From Streptomyces cyaneus (lineage in GTDB: Bacteria > Actinomycetota > Actinomycetes > Streptomycetales > Streptomycetaceae), in assembly GCF_004028635.1 (NCBI RefSeq), contig NZ_ML138679.1:1-64000 (forward strand): a stretch of 64,000 bases of DNA, written 5' to 3'. The notes beneath the pieces are model-generated. The model was not told where the DNA came from. It searched no databases and saw nothing but the letters and a program-made list of their open reading frames with translations. A program made the translations under genes and the position numbers. How positions within the stretch are numbered: position 1 is the stretch's first letter; every line of letters starts with the position of its first letter. Positions 1 to 9,196 of this stretch are shown here, one piece after another.

Positions 1-12
1 CCCCTTCAACCC

Positions 13-143
13 CACCAGGGGGCTCCGCCCCCTGGACCCCCGCTCCTCAAACGCCGGAGGGGCTGATTTACCCAGCCCGTCCGGCGGTTGAGGACGAGGC
101 CCCTTCAGGGCCGAAGCGGGGGTCTGGGGGCGGCAGCCCCCAG
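13..143. repeat. Dispersed Streptomyces intergenic inverted-repeat element
   Basis: Three stem-loops follow one another: CCAGGGGGC (15-23) with GCCCCCTGG (27-35); CTCAAACGCCGGA (46-58) with TCCGGCGGTTGAG (80-92, one mismatch); CTGGGGGC (124-131) with GCCCCCAG (136-143). The middle arm, with its 'TCCGGCG-TTGAGGACGAG' core, resembles a sequence found many times between Streptomyces genes (from memory). It lies just beyond the stop codon of the permease at 180 and may end that transcript. No gene is visible in 1-179. Confidence 0.6.
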
Positions 144-179
144 GGACGGGACGGGTAGGGGCGGCGGGGGCGAGGAACC

Positions 180-1019
180 CTACTTCACCGAACCCGCCAT
201 CACCCCCTGCACAAAGTGCCGCTGGAACGCGAAGAACACCACGACCGGCACCACCAGTGACACGAACGCCCCCGGCGCCAGCACATCGATGTTGCTGCCG
301 AACTGCCGTATCTGTGACTGGAGTTCAACCGTCAGCGGCTGCGACGCACTGTCGGCGAAGAGCAAGGCCACCAGCATGTCGTTCCACACCCACAGGAACT
401 GGAAGATGGCCAGTGACGCGATCGCCGGCCGCCCCACCGGAAGCACCAGCCGCGTGAAAATACGCCACTCACTCCCGCCGTCCATCCGCGCCGCCTCCAG
501 CATCTCCTTCGGCATCTCGGCGAAGTAGTTCCGCAGCAGGAACACGGCGAAGGGCAGCCCGTACGCCACATGGAAGAGGACGACGCCGGGAATCGTGCCG
601 AACAGCCCCAGCTGGCCGAAGAGTTTGGCGACCGGGAGCAGCCCGATCTGGACGGGGACGACGAGCAGCGCCACCACGACCAGGAAGATCGCCTCGCGGC
701 CGGGGAAATCCAGCCACGCGAAGGCATACCCGGCGAGTGCCGCGAGGACGACCACCAGCACGGTCGCCGGCACCGAGATCAGCACGGTGTTCCAGAAGGC
801 CTGGGTGATCCCGGCGTCCCCCAGCAGCGTCGAGTAGTTGTCGAAGGACAGCTGGCCGGGACTGCTGAACACGGTCCACCAGCCACCGCTCGCCGTGTCC
901 TCGGCCGACCGCAGTGACGACAGGAACAACCCGGCCAGCGGCGTCATCCAAACCAGCCCGACGACCACGAGAAACGCCTGGACCAGACCGTTGCCCAGGC
1001 CGCGCCTGACCGCGTTCAT
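180..1019 (-). CDS. Carbohydrate ABC transporter permease, MalG type
   Basis: This 279-residue inner-membrane subunit has about six hydrophobic segments and the family EAA loop (EAARMDGGSEWRIF, about residues 175-188) that contacts the ATPase. It forms the translocation channel with the MalF-type partner encoded just upstream. The ATG at 1019 overlaps the partner's stop codon as ATGA, which fixes the start; a longer reading to 1400 runs through the partner gene and is not real. It is the last gene of a leftward operon of glucosidase, binding protein, MalF-type and MalG-type genes. No ATPase gene is present locally; Streptomyces sugar importers commonly share one MsiK ATPase encoded elsewhere. 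Confidence 0.93.
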   Translation of the reverse strand: MNAVRRGLGNGLVQAFLVVVGLVWMTPLAGLFLSSLRSAEDTASGGWWTVFSSPGQLSFDNYSTLLGDAGITQAFWNTVLISVPATVLVVVLAALAGYAFAWLDFPGREAIFLVVVALLVVPVQIGLLPVAKLFGQLGLFGTIPGVVLFHVAYGLPFAVFLLRNYFAEMPKEMLEAARMDGGSEWRIFTRLVLPVGRPAIASLAIFQFLWVWNDMLVALLFADSASQPLTVELQSQIRQFGSNIDVLAPGAFVSLVVPVVVFFAFQRHFVQGVMAGSVK

Positions 1020-2380
1020 CGCTGACTCCCTCGGAAACGACGGACGTTGAAGACCATGGCGGGGATCACGAGCAGCAGCAGAAGCACGCCCAGCGCGCTG
1101 CCCAGCCCCTGGTTGTTGCCGCCGCCGAACGACACCAGCCACATCTGCGTCGCGAGCACGGTCGCGTCCTCCTGCACCGGCCCGGGCGCGATGATGTAGA
1201 CGAGGTCGAAGACCTTCATCACGTTGATCACGAGGGTCACGAAGACGACCGTGAGCACCGGTGCCAGCAGTGGCACCGTGATCCGCCGGAAGATCTGCCA
1301 CTCGTTCGCGCCGTCCATCCGCGCCGCCTCCAGCGAGTCCCTGGGGAGGGCCGACAGACCCGCGCCGATCAGGACCATGGCGAAGCCCGTCCAGATCCAC
1401 AGGTACGCCCCGATGATCGCCGGTGTGACGAGCGTCGGCCCGAGCCAGGAGATGCCCTCGTACGGCGGGGCGAAGTTGGACGCCGGCAGCTTCACCACGT
1501 ACGAGCCCTCGTCCAGCCCTTCGAAGCGGAAGGAGCCGTCGGATGCCGTGGTCGTCGAGGCGACCGTCTTCCCGGCCTGCACCGCCTCGACCGTCATCTC
1601 GGGCAGCCCGTTCTCCCGCCGGTCGACCTTGCCCTGCTGCCCTCCCCCACCGGGCGTGAAGTCGAGGTACACGACGCCGCGCAGCTCACCGGGGCTCGCC
1701 TTGTGCCCCGCCGCCGCGTACGCCGGCTCGGTGCCGCCGGGCAGGTCGTCGGGGAGCACACCGACGAGGCCCAGCGTCACCGCCTCACCCGGGGAGACGC
1801 CGGCGCTCGTGCGGTACGAGCCGTCCGTGCCCTTCGTCAGTCCCTGCCCGTCACGCGCCCGGGCCGTCGGGTACGTCGACGTGCCCTGGAAGGCATCGTG
1901 CACGGAGACGGCGGCGGCGTTGAGCACGCCCTTGTCCGGATCCTCGTCGTAGGCGAGCCGGAAGATGATGCCGGCGGCGAGGAAGGACACGGCCATCGGC
2001 ATGAACAGCAGCAGCTTGAACGCGGTCGCCCAGCGGACCTTCTCCACCAGCACGGCCAGGATCAGGCCGAGGCCGGTGAGCAGGGCCGGGGCCACGACGA
2101 CCCAGATCGTGGTGTTGCGGATGGCCTTGAGGGTGGCCGGGTCTCGGAACATCTCGGCGTAGTTCTCGCCGCCCACGAAACGGGTGCCGGAGGCGTCGAA
2201 GAAGCTGCGTCCGACGGAGAAGAGGACGGGGTAGACGACCAGGGCGCCCAGCAGGAGCAGTGCGGGGAAGACGAAGAGCAGGGCGATGATCCGCCCGCGC
2301 CGCCGCGAGCGCCGGGCCCGTGCCCGGCCGGCGCCCGCGGCGGGCTTCGGACCCGCCTCATTCACGAGTGTGGCGGTCAT
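1016..2380 (-). CDS. Carbohydrate ABC transporter permease, MalF type, with an inserted extracytoplasmic domain
   Basis: At 454 residues it is about 150 longer than a usual MalF-type permease. It has a basic N-terminus, membrane segments from about residue 31, and an EAA loop at about 351-367 (EAARMDGANEWQIFRRI). The extra length sits at about 145-300 between membrane segments. It ends in a beta-sandwich-like stretch (DGSFRFEGLDEGSYVVKLPA, about 281-300) typical of SdrD/Cna-B or carboxypeptidase-regulatory-like folds. That places the domain outside the membrane, like the P2 loop of E. coli MalF that touches the binding protein. The gene lies between the binding protein and the MalG-type gene and overlaps the latter by 4 bases. 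Confidence 0.92.
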   Translation of the reverse strand: MTATLVNEAGPKPAAGAGRARARRSRRRGRIIALLFVFPALLLLGALVVYPVLFSVGRSFFDASGTRFVGGENYAEMFRDPATLKAIRNTTIWVVVAPALLTGLGLILAVLVEKVRWATAFKLLLFMPMAVSFLAAGIIFRLAYDEDPDKGVLNAAAVSVHDAFQGTSTYPTARARDGQGLTKGTDGSYRTSAGVSPGEAVTLGLVGVLPDDLPGGTEPAYAAAGHKASPGELRGVVYLDFTPGGGGQQGKVDRRENGLPEMTVEAVQAGKTVASTTTASDGSFRFEGLDEGSYVVKLPASNFAPPYEGISWLGPTLVTPAIIGAYLWIWTGFAMVLIGAGLSALPRDSLEAARMDGANEWQIFRRITVPLLAPVLTVVFVTLVINVMKVFDLVYIIAPGPVQEDATVLATQMWLVSFGGGNNQGLGSALGVLLLLLVIPAMVFNVRRFRGSQR

Positions 2381-2386
2381 GACCGG

Positions 2387-3718
2387 TCAGCCCTGGCCCT
2401 CGTACGCCTTGGCCGCCGCGGCCTCCAGCTTCGCCGCGGTCCCCTTCGGGTCCGACGGGTCGCGCAGGAAGTCCTGCAGGAGCTTCCACTCGCCCGCGCC
2501 CTTGGTGCCGCCGAAGGCCGCCGGCGCCTGGTCGGACATGTCGAAGCGGACCGAATCGCCCGCCGCGACAAGGGACTTGGCGGTCGCGCGGGTGACGTCG
2601 TCGCCGTACGAGGCGAGGTCGACGTTCTTGTTCGGGGACAGGAAGCCGCCCGCCTCCGCCCACACGGCCGCGGCCTCCGGCGTCGAAAGGTACTCCAGCA
2701 GCGCCATGCCGGCCTTCTGGTTCTTGCCGTCCTTCAGGACCACGGCCGCGTCACCGCCGCTGACCACCGGCGCCTTGCCGGCGCCGACCGCCGGGAACGG
2801 GAAGAAGTTCGCGTCCTCGCCGATCGACTTGCCGAACTGGTCCTTCGCGACACCCGCGACGAAGTCGCCCTCGTAGACCATGCCTGCCTCGGGCTTGGGC
2901 CCGAACACCTTCTCCACCGAGCCCGGGAAGTCGGTGTTGAGGGCCCCCTTCTGGCCGCCCGCGATCAGCTGCTTGTCCTTGAACAGCTTGCCGAGGGTGG
3001 TGAGCGCCTCGACCACCGACGCGTCGGTCCACTTCAGCTTGTGCGCGGCGAGGGCGTCGTACTTCTCGGGTCCGGCCTGGGAGAGGTAGACGTTCTCGAA
3101 CCAGTCGGTCAGCGTCCAGCCGTCCTGCCCCGCGACCGAGAAGGCGGCGAGCCCGGAGTCGGAGACGGTGTGGCCGGCCTTCAGCAAATCGTCGTACGAC
3201 TTCGGCGGCTCGACGCCCGCCTGGGCGAGGGCGTCGGGGCTGTACCAGACGGTCGACTTGTGGGCGGCCTTGAAGTAGAGGCCGTAGAGGGTGCCGTCGA
3301 CGCTGCCGTAGTCCTTCCACACGGGTGCGAAGTTGGCGTCCACGGACTGCTGGGTGGTCTTGGACAGCGGCTTGAGCCAGTCGTTCTTCGCGAACTGCTT
3401 CAGCACGCCGACCTGCGGGACCATCACGACGTCGGGGGCGTTGCCGCCCTCGATCTTGCTGCCGACGACGGTGGAGACGTTGTCCCCGGTGGACGTGAAC
3501 TGGGTCTTGGCGCCGGTCTTCTCGGTGAACGCGTCCAGCACCTTCTGGAAGTTCTTCTGCTCGGTGCCGGACCAGACACCGGCCACGGTGACCGTCTGGC
3601 CGCTGAGCGCCTTGTCACCGCCGCCCGCGGAGACCGGTCCGCCGCCGCATGCGGTCGCACCGAGTGCCAGGACGAGGGAGGTGCAGCCGGTGAGCAGGGT
3701 GGTACGTCGTCGCATCAT
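2387..3718 (-). CDS. Sugar ABC transporter substrate-binding lipoprotein
   Basis: This family 1 extracellular binding protein has 443 residues. The N-terminus has a twin-Met/Arg start, a hydrophobic core and a lipobox ending LGATAC with the lipidated Cys at about residue 24. The start at 3718 has a GAAGGGA ribosome-binding site 8 bases upstream; the longer reading to 4108 runs into the glucosidase gene. It delivers a sugar, probably an alpha-glucoside given the neighbouring GH13 enzyme, to the two permeases encoded immediately downstream (6-base gap to the MalF-type gene). The exact substrate cannot be read from the sequence. Confidence 0.92.
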   Translation of the reverse strand: MMRRRTTLLTGCTSLVLALGATACGGGPVSAGGGDKALSGQTVTVAGVWSGTEQKNFQKVLDAFTEKTGAKTQFTSTGDNVSTVVGSKIEGGNAPDVVMVPQVGVLKQFAKNDWLKPLSKTTQQSVDANFAPVWKDYGSVDGTLYGLYFKAAHKSTVWYSPDALAQAGVEPPKSYDDLLKAGHTVSDSGLAAFSVAGQDGWTLTDWFENVYLSQAGPEKYDALAAHKLKWTDASVVEALTTLGKLFKDKQLIAGGQKGALNTDFPGSVEKVFGPKPEAGMVYEGDFVAGVAKDQFGKSIGEDANFFPFPAVGAGKAPVVSGGDAAVVLKDGKNQKAGMALLEYLSTPEAAAVWAEAGGFLSPNKNVDLASYGDDVTRATAKSLVAAGDSVRFDMSDQAPAAFGGTKGAGEWKLLQDFLRDPSDPKGTAAKLEAAAAKAYEGQG

Positions 3719-3777
3719 CGTTGATGTCCCTTCGGGGGGTTGGGAGTTGACGGGAGCTCGGGGGCTCCTGGGGGGCT

Positions 3778-5436
<1,659 letters not shown>

Positions 5437-5447
5437 CGGGACTCGTT

Positions 5448-5486
5448 ATGCATGCATGTTAAGTAGGCGTGTCGCGAAGGTGTCAA
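5448..5486 (-). promoter_or_regulatory. Candidate promoter and palindromic operator of the GH13 operon
   Basis: Read leftward, a perfect -35 TTGACA (complement of 5481-5486) is followed about 17-18 bases later by CTTAACA as a weak -10. Next comes a 10-bp perfect palindrome, ATGCATGCAT (5448-5457), 11 bases before the start codon. That position suits an operator. No regulator gene is adjacent. A second palindrome, TTACTT-AAC-AAGTAA (about 5571-5585), marks the end of the neighbouring binding-protein gene and shares the TTAAGTA core. The identity of the regulator is unknown. Confidence 0.4.
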
Positions 5487-5584
5487 CGAACAGGACGTAA
5501 GCTACCGATGGGTTGGCCGGTAAAATCCGGACTTATCAACCCGAAAGGAACCAAGAAGAGACCTTGGCGTTACTTAACAAGTAA

Positions 5585-6856
5585 CTAGCGACGGGCGAGG
5601 GTGTCGAGCTCTCGCGCCAGCCGCCGCACCGCCGCCTCGGGCGTCTGGCGCCCGGTCATCGCGTCCCGCACGACGGCCTGCACCACCAGGCTCACCTGGT
5701 CGTAGCGCGGGCTCTTGGGGCGCGGCGCGGCCGTGCGCACGCTCTCGCGCAGGGTCGGCAGATACGGGAACTCCCGCACCAGCCCGGGATCTTCGTACAG
5801 GTCGGCCCGTACGGGCGGCAGCGCACCGCGCGTGAGGACCTGGCGCTGGACGCGCTCGCTGGTCAGGTACGCGATCAGGCGGGCGGCCGAGTCGGGGTAC
5901 CGGGCGTGCGTGCTGACGGCGAGGTTGGAGCCGCCCAGGACGCTGGTCCCCGGTCCGTCCGGCCCCGGCAGCGGTACGGCACCGATCTTCCCGGCGACCG
6001 GCGAGCCCTTGGCCGAGGCGCCGACATAGGCGTACGGCCAATTACGGAGGAAGAGCAGGCGTCCGTCCTGGAAGGCCTGCTTGGACTCCTCCTCCTTGTA
6101 CGTCAGCGCCCGCTTCGGGATCCAGCCCTCGCGTACGCCGCGGGCGAGGAAGCCGATGCCTTCGCGGGCACCCGTCGAGTTCACGGTGACGCGTTCGCCC
6201 TCGTCGCCGAGGATCGAGCCGCCCGCCGAGTAGACGGCCTCGGCGGCATTGACCGTGAGGCCCTCGTACGGCAGGAACTGGCCGGCGTAGCCGTCGAGGC
6301 CGTACTTCGGCGCGATGGTCTTCGCGGCCCGTTCCAGTTCGGTCCAGGTGCGCGGCGGGTCGGCGCCCTCCTTGGCGAGGATGTCCTTGCGGTAGAGGAG
6401 CAGGCCGGCGTTGGTGACGTACGGGACCGCGTACAACTGCCCGTCGTAGGTTGCCGTGTCCACGACCGGCGGCAGGAAGGTGTCCAGCGGGAAACGGTCG
6501 CGCGCCAGCGGGCGGATCCAGCCCTGCGCCGCGAACTCCGAGGTCCAGCTGACGTCGATGTTGAGGACGTCGAAGCGGCTGCGGTCGCCGCCGCGCAGGT
6601 CGGTGGCCATCTGCGCATGGGTCTCGTCGGCGGAGTCGGGCAGCTCGACGAGGGTGACCTTCTCGCCGGGGTGGGTGCGGTTCCAGCCGTCCAGGACCGA
6701 GCCGAGATAGCCCGTGAGGTCGCCAGCGGTGGCGACGGTCAGAGGTCCCCTGCCTCCCGCGTGGGGCTCGTCGGCGCGGGCACCTGCGGCGACGTAGCCG
6801 GTCAGGATCACAACAAGGACGAGAAGGCCCCTACCGGCGGCGTGGATCCACCGCAT
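5585..6856 (-). CDS. Orphan extracellular solute-binding protein
   Basis: This is a 423-residue family 1 binding protein of an ABC importer. The N-terminus is a classical signal peptide (about residues 1-30, ending AGARA); unlike the first binding protein it has no lipobox Cys, so it is probably secreted rather than lipidated. The ATG at 6856 has a GGAGGA site 6 bases upstream; the longer reading to 6910 lacks one. No permease genes accompany it, and it faces the divergent PadR gene across a 125-base region. It may serve permeases encoded elsewhere or act in sensing. Confidence 0.85.
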   Translation of the reverse strand: MRWIHAAGRGLLVLVVILTGYVAAGARADEPHAGGRGPLTVATAGDLTGYLGSVLDGWNRTHPGEKVTLVELPDSADETHAQMATDLRGGDRSRFDVLNIDVSWTSEFAAQGWIRPLARDRFPLDTFLPPVVDTATYDGQLYAVPYVTNAGLLLYRKDILAKEGADPPRTWTELERAAKTIAPKYGLDGYAGQFLPYEGLTVNAAEAVYSAGGSILGDEGERVTVNSTGAREGIGFLARGVREGWIPKRALTYKEEESKQAFQDGRLLFLRNWPYAYVGASAKGSPVAGKIGAVPLPGPDGPGTSVLGGSNLAVSTHARYPDSAARLIAYLTSERVQRQVLTRGALPPVRADLYEDPGLVREFPYLPTLRESVRTAAPRPKSPRYDQVSLVVQAVVRDAMTGRQTPEAAVRRLARELDTLARR

Positions 6857-6912
6857 AGGTTCCTCCTTGCACACCGGCCCCAGGCACCTTCGCCCGGAGT
6901 CAGAGGCCATGT

Positions 6913-6927
6913 ATACCTGTTAGGTAT
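6913..6927. promoter_or_regulatory. Inverted repeat in the divergent region, candidate PadR operator
   Basis: ATACCT-GTT-AGGTAT is a perfect 6+6 inverted repeat between the divergent binding-protein and PadR genes. PadR proteins bind AT-rich palindromes, commonly near their own promoters. GATACT at about 6932 could be the -10 of the rightward operon. The match to PadR is inferred from position. Confidence 0.45.
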
Positions 6928-6981
6928 GCGCGATACTAGGCCTCGCGGCACATTACCCATCATGCGAGGAGGAGAGCACGA

Positions 6982-7497
6982 GTGCGGCTGCCCCTCCTGG
7001 CCCTGCTGGCGCGCGGCCCGGCGCACGGCTACGAGCTGAAGCAGGACCTTGAGCAGATGCTGGGCTCCGCGTACCCTCAGCCGAATGTCGGCCAGATCTA
7101 TGTGACCCTCGGCCGCCTCGAGAAGTCGGGACTGATCGAGGGCGAGGACGTCGAGCAGTCGAGCCGACCCAACAAAAAGGTCTACCACCTCACCGACGCC
7201 GGGCGGGAGGCGCTGCGCGCCTGGTTCGAGGAGCCCGAGGACGAGCCTCGGGTACGGGACGAGTTCTTCATGAAGCTGGCTCTCGCCCCGCAGACCGGTC
7301 TCGCCGACCAGATCGCCCTCATCAACAAACAACGGCGCCAGTATCTGAACACCATGCGTCAACTGTCGAAACTGGCCGCCGCCGAAGACCGGGACAACCG
7401 CATAGCCCATCTGCTGATCGAGGGCGCGATGCTGCACCTGCAGGCCGACCTCGACTGGCTGGAGCGGTGCCAGGAAGAGCTGGAGGAGCTGGAGTGA
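6982..7497 (+). CDS. PadR family transcriptional regulator
   Basis: The 171-residue protein has the PadR winged helix (LLALLARGPAHGYELKQDL near the N-terminus, then VYHLTDAGREAL in the wing). A C-terminal alpha-helical dimerisation domain of the Vir_act_alpha type follows. The GTG start has an AGGAGG site about 12 bases upstream. It heads the exporter operon, and its stop overlaps the ATPase start by GTGA. PadR repressors often control an adjacent ABC exporter in response to the drug or lipid exported; the ligand here is unknown. Confidence 0.93.
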   Translation: MRLPLLALLARGPAHGYELKQDLEQMLGSAYPQPNVGQIYVTLGRLEKSGLIEGEDVEQSSRPNKKVYHLTDAGREALRAWFEEPEDEPRVRDEFFMKLALAPQTGLADQIALINKQRRQYLNTMRQLSKLAAAEDRDNRIAHLLIEGAMLHLQADLDWLERCQEELEELE

Positions 7498-8288
7498 GCG
7501 ACGATTCCACTCCTGCGCTGGGCGCGGAGGGTTCTGTGCCGCGTGCCGAGAGTCCCCTGCTGCGCGCCGAGGGCCTGATCAAGACGCATCACGGCGAGGG
7601 CGCTCCGGCGCATGCCGTGCGGGGGGTCGATCTTGCCGTCCGGCAGGGTGAGTTCGTGGCCGTCACCGGTCCGTCCGGGGCCGGCAAGTCGACTTTGCTG
7701 CATCTGCTCGGCGGACTGCAGCGACCCGACAGCGGCAGCATCTGGCTGGACGGCGAGTGCACCGACGCGTGGAGCGAGGCCCGCTGGGCGGTGGAGCGCA
7801 GGAAGCGCATCGGGATCGTGTTCCAGTTCTTCAACCTGGTCTCCGACCTGTCCGTCGCCGACAATGTCGAGCTGCCCGCGCTGCTGGCCGGCGTCCCGCC
7901 GAAGCGGGCCCGCGCCGAGCGGGCGGAGCTGCTGGGCGAGCTGGGCCTCGCGGGCAAGGAGCGGAGCATGCCGGGCGAGCTGTCCGGCGGCGAACAGCAG
8001 CGCGTCGCACTGGCCCGCGCTCTGGTCAACCGTCCCCCGCTGCTGCTGGCCGACGAACCCGCCGGCAGCCTGGACAGCAAGGGCACCCGCGAGGTGATGC
8101 GGCTGCTGTCCCGCTTCCACCAGCGTGGCCAGACGATCGTGCTGGTCACGCATGACGCCCGGCTGGCGAGCGCCGCGGACCGGGTGATCAGCTTCTTCGA
8201 CGGCCGCATCGCCGACGACGCCGAACTGGACGGCGGCCCACCGCCGCGCCGGACGGGGATATCGGGTGTGCTGGAGCTCAAGGACTGA
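7494..8288 (+). CDS. ABC transporter ATP-binding protein, LolD/MacB type
   Basis: The 264-residue nucleotide-binding subunit has Walker A (GPSGAGKST), a Q-loop (VFQFFNLV), the signature LSGGEQQR, Walker B (LLLADEP) and the switch His (VTHD). The start is the GTG overlapping the PadR stop, with GGAGGAG upstream. The family powers FtsX-like permeases in efflux or lipoprotein transport, and such a permease is encoded at 9197. Between the two lies an unusual repeat-protein gene beginning one base after this stop. Confidence 0.94.
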   Translation: MSDDSTPALGAEGSVPRAESPLLRAEGLIKTHHGEGAPAHAVRGVDLAVRQGEFVAVTGPSGAGKSTLLHLLGGLQRPDSGSIWLDGECTDAWSEARWAVERRKRIGIVFQFFNLVSDLSVADNVELPALLAGVPPKRARAERAELLGELGLAGKERSMPGELSGGEQQRVALARALVNRPPLLLADEPAGSLDSKGTREVMRLLSRFHQRGQTIVLVTHDARLASAADRVISFFDGRIADDAELDGGPPPRRTGISGVLELKD

Positions 8289-8289
8289 C

Positions 8290-9192
8290 ATGCGGCTGCA
8301 CGACCACCGACCACCGAGCCACTTGAACCCACGCGAGCCCTGGAACGGGACCGGGGCACGGCAGCCCTGGCCGACGGGAGTCGAACTCCGGCGGCCAACT
8401 GGCGCACGGCAGCCCCTGCCGACGGCAGCCGAACTCCGGCGGCCGACCGACGATCGGGCGCTCTTCCCCACGGCAGCCGAGCAACGGGGGCGAGCCGAGG
8501 CGCGGCAACCCCTGCCCACGGGAGCCGGCCTTCGGCGGCCGACCGGCGATCGGGCGCTCTTGCCCACGGCAGCCGAGCAACGAGGGCGGGCCGAGGCGCG
8601 GCAACCGCTGCCCACGGGAATCGAGCTCCAGCAGCCAACCAGGCCACAGGCGATCATTCCCACGGCATGCCAGCGGCGATGCCGGGCCGGAGCGCGGCAA
8701 CCCCTGCCCACGAGAGCCGGCCTTCGGCGACCGACCGGGGCGCGGGCGCTCATGCCCACGGCAGCCCAGCAACGCGGGCAGGCCGGAGCGCGGCAACCCC
8801 TGCCCACGAGAGCCGGCCTTCGGCGGCCGACCGGGGCGGGCGCGCTCTTGCCGAGGACAGCCGAGCTTCAGCGGCCTGCCGGGGCACAAGCACTCATGCC
8901 CCCAGTAGCCGAGCCACAGTGGCGAGCCGGCGCGCGGAAGGTCTCGCTCACGCCAGTAGGTCTCCGGCGTCCAGCTGAGGTGCAGAAGCTCCTGTCCACC
9001 ACGTCCGAGCCACAGCCGCTGGGCGAGACGCGCAAGCCCTCGACCACGACAACCGGACTCAGGCCTCCCACCAAGGCTCAGAAGATCGTCTCCACCTCGT
9101 CCGCGCCCCAGCCGCGAGGCGAGGCGCGGGTGCTCGGGTCCGCCGTGTGCGAGGCGCGTCGCCCCGGAGCCCCGCGTGAGCGGAGAGGGTGA
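8290..9192 (+). CDS. Protein made of seventeen 16-residue tandem repeats, inside the ABC exporter operon
   Basis: I do not recognise this gene. The 300-residue product has a 21-residue leader, then seventeen uninterrupted 16-residue repeats (8353-9168) and a short basic tail. Typical units are GARQPLPTRAGLRRPT and DRALLPTAAEQRGRA-E, two alternating subtypes with a Leu-Pro-Thr core and a basic end. Late units keep the spacing but diverge (for example KAQKIVSTSSAPQPRG). There is no signal peptide or membrane segment. The ATG follows the ATPase stop by one base with an AAGGA site 5 bases upstream, and the end overlaps or abuts the permease start, as expected of a translated operon member. Codon use is less GC3-rich than its neighbours. 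Because 48 is a multiple of 3, other frames are also open, so translation is likely but unproven. Confidence 0.55.
   Translation: MRLHDHRPPSHLNPREPWNGTGARQPWPTGVELRRPTGARQPLPTAAELRRPTDDRALFPTAAEQRGRAEARQPLPTGAGLRRPTGDRALLPTAAEQRGRAEARQPLPTGIELQQPTRPQAIIPTACQRRCRAGARQPLPTRAGLRRPTGARALMPTAAQQRGQAGARQPLPTRAGLRRPTGAGALLPRTAELQRPAGAQALMPPVAEPQWRAGARKVSLTPVGLRRPAEVQKLLSTTSEPQPLGETRKPSTTTTGLRPPTKAQKIVSTSSAPQPRGEARVLGSAVCEARRPGAPRERRG
8353..9168. repeat. 48-bp minisatellite, 17 copies
   Basis: Seventeen contiguous 48-bp units, in part pairing into 96-bp higher-order units (copies 4/5, 8/9 and 10 are nearly identical), fill almost the whole space between ATPase and permease. Copies near the 3' end are the most diverged, as in arrays that homogenise from one side. 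Confidence 0.85.
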
Positions 9193-9196
9193 CGTC

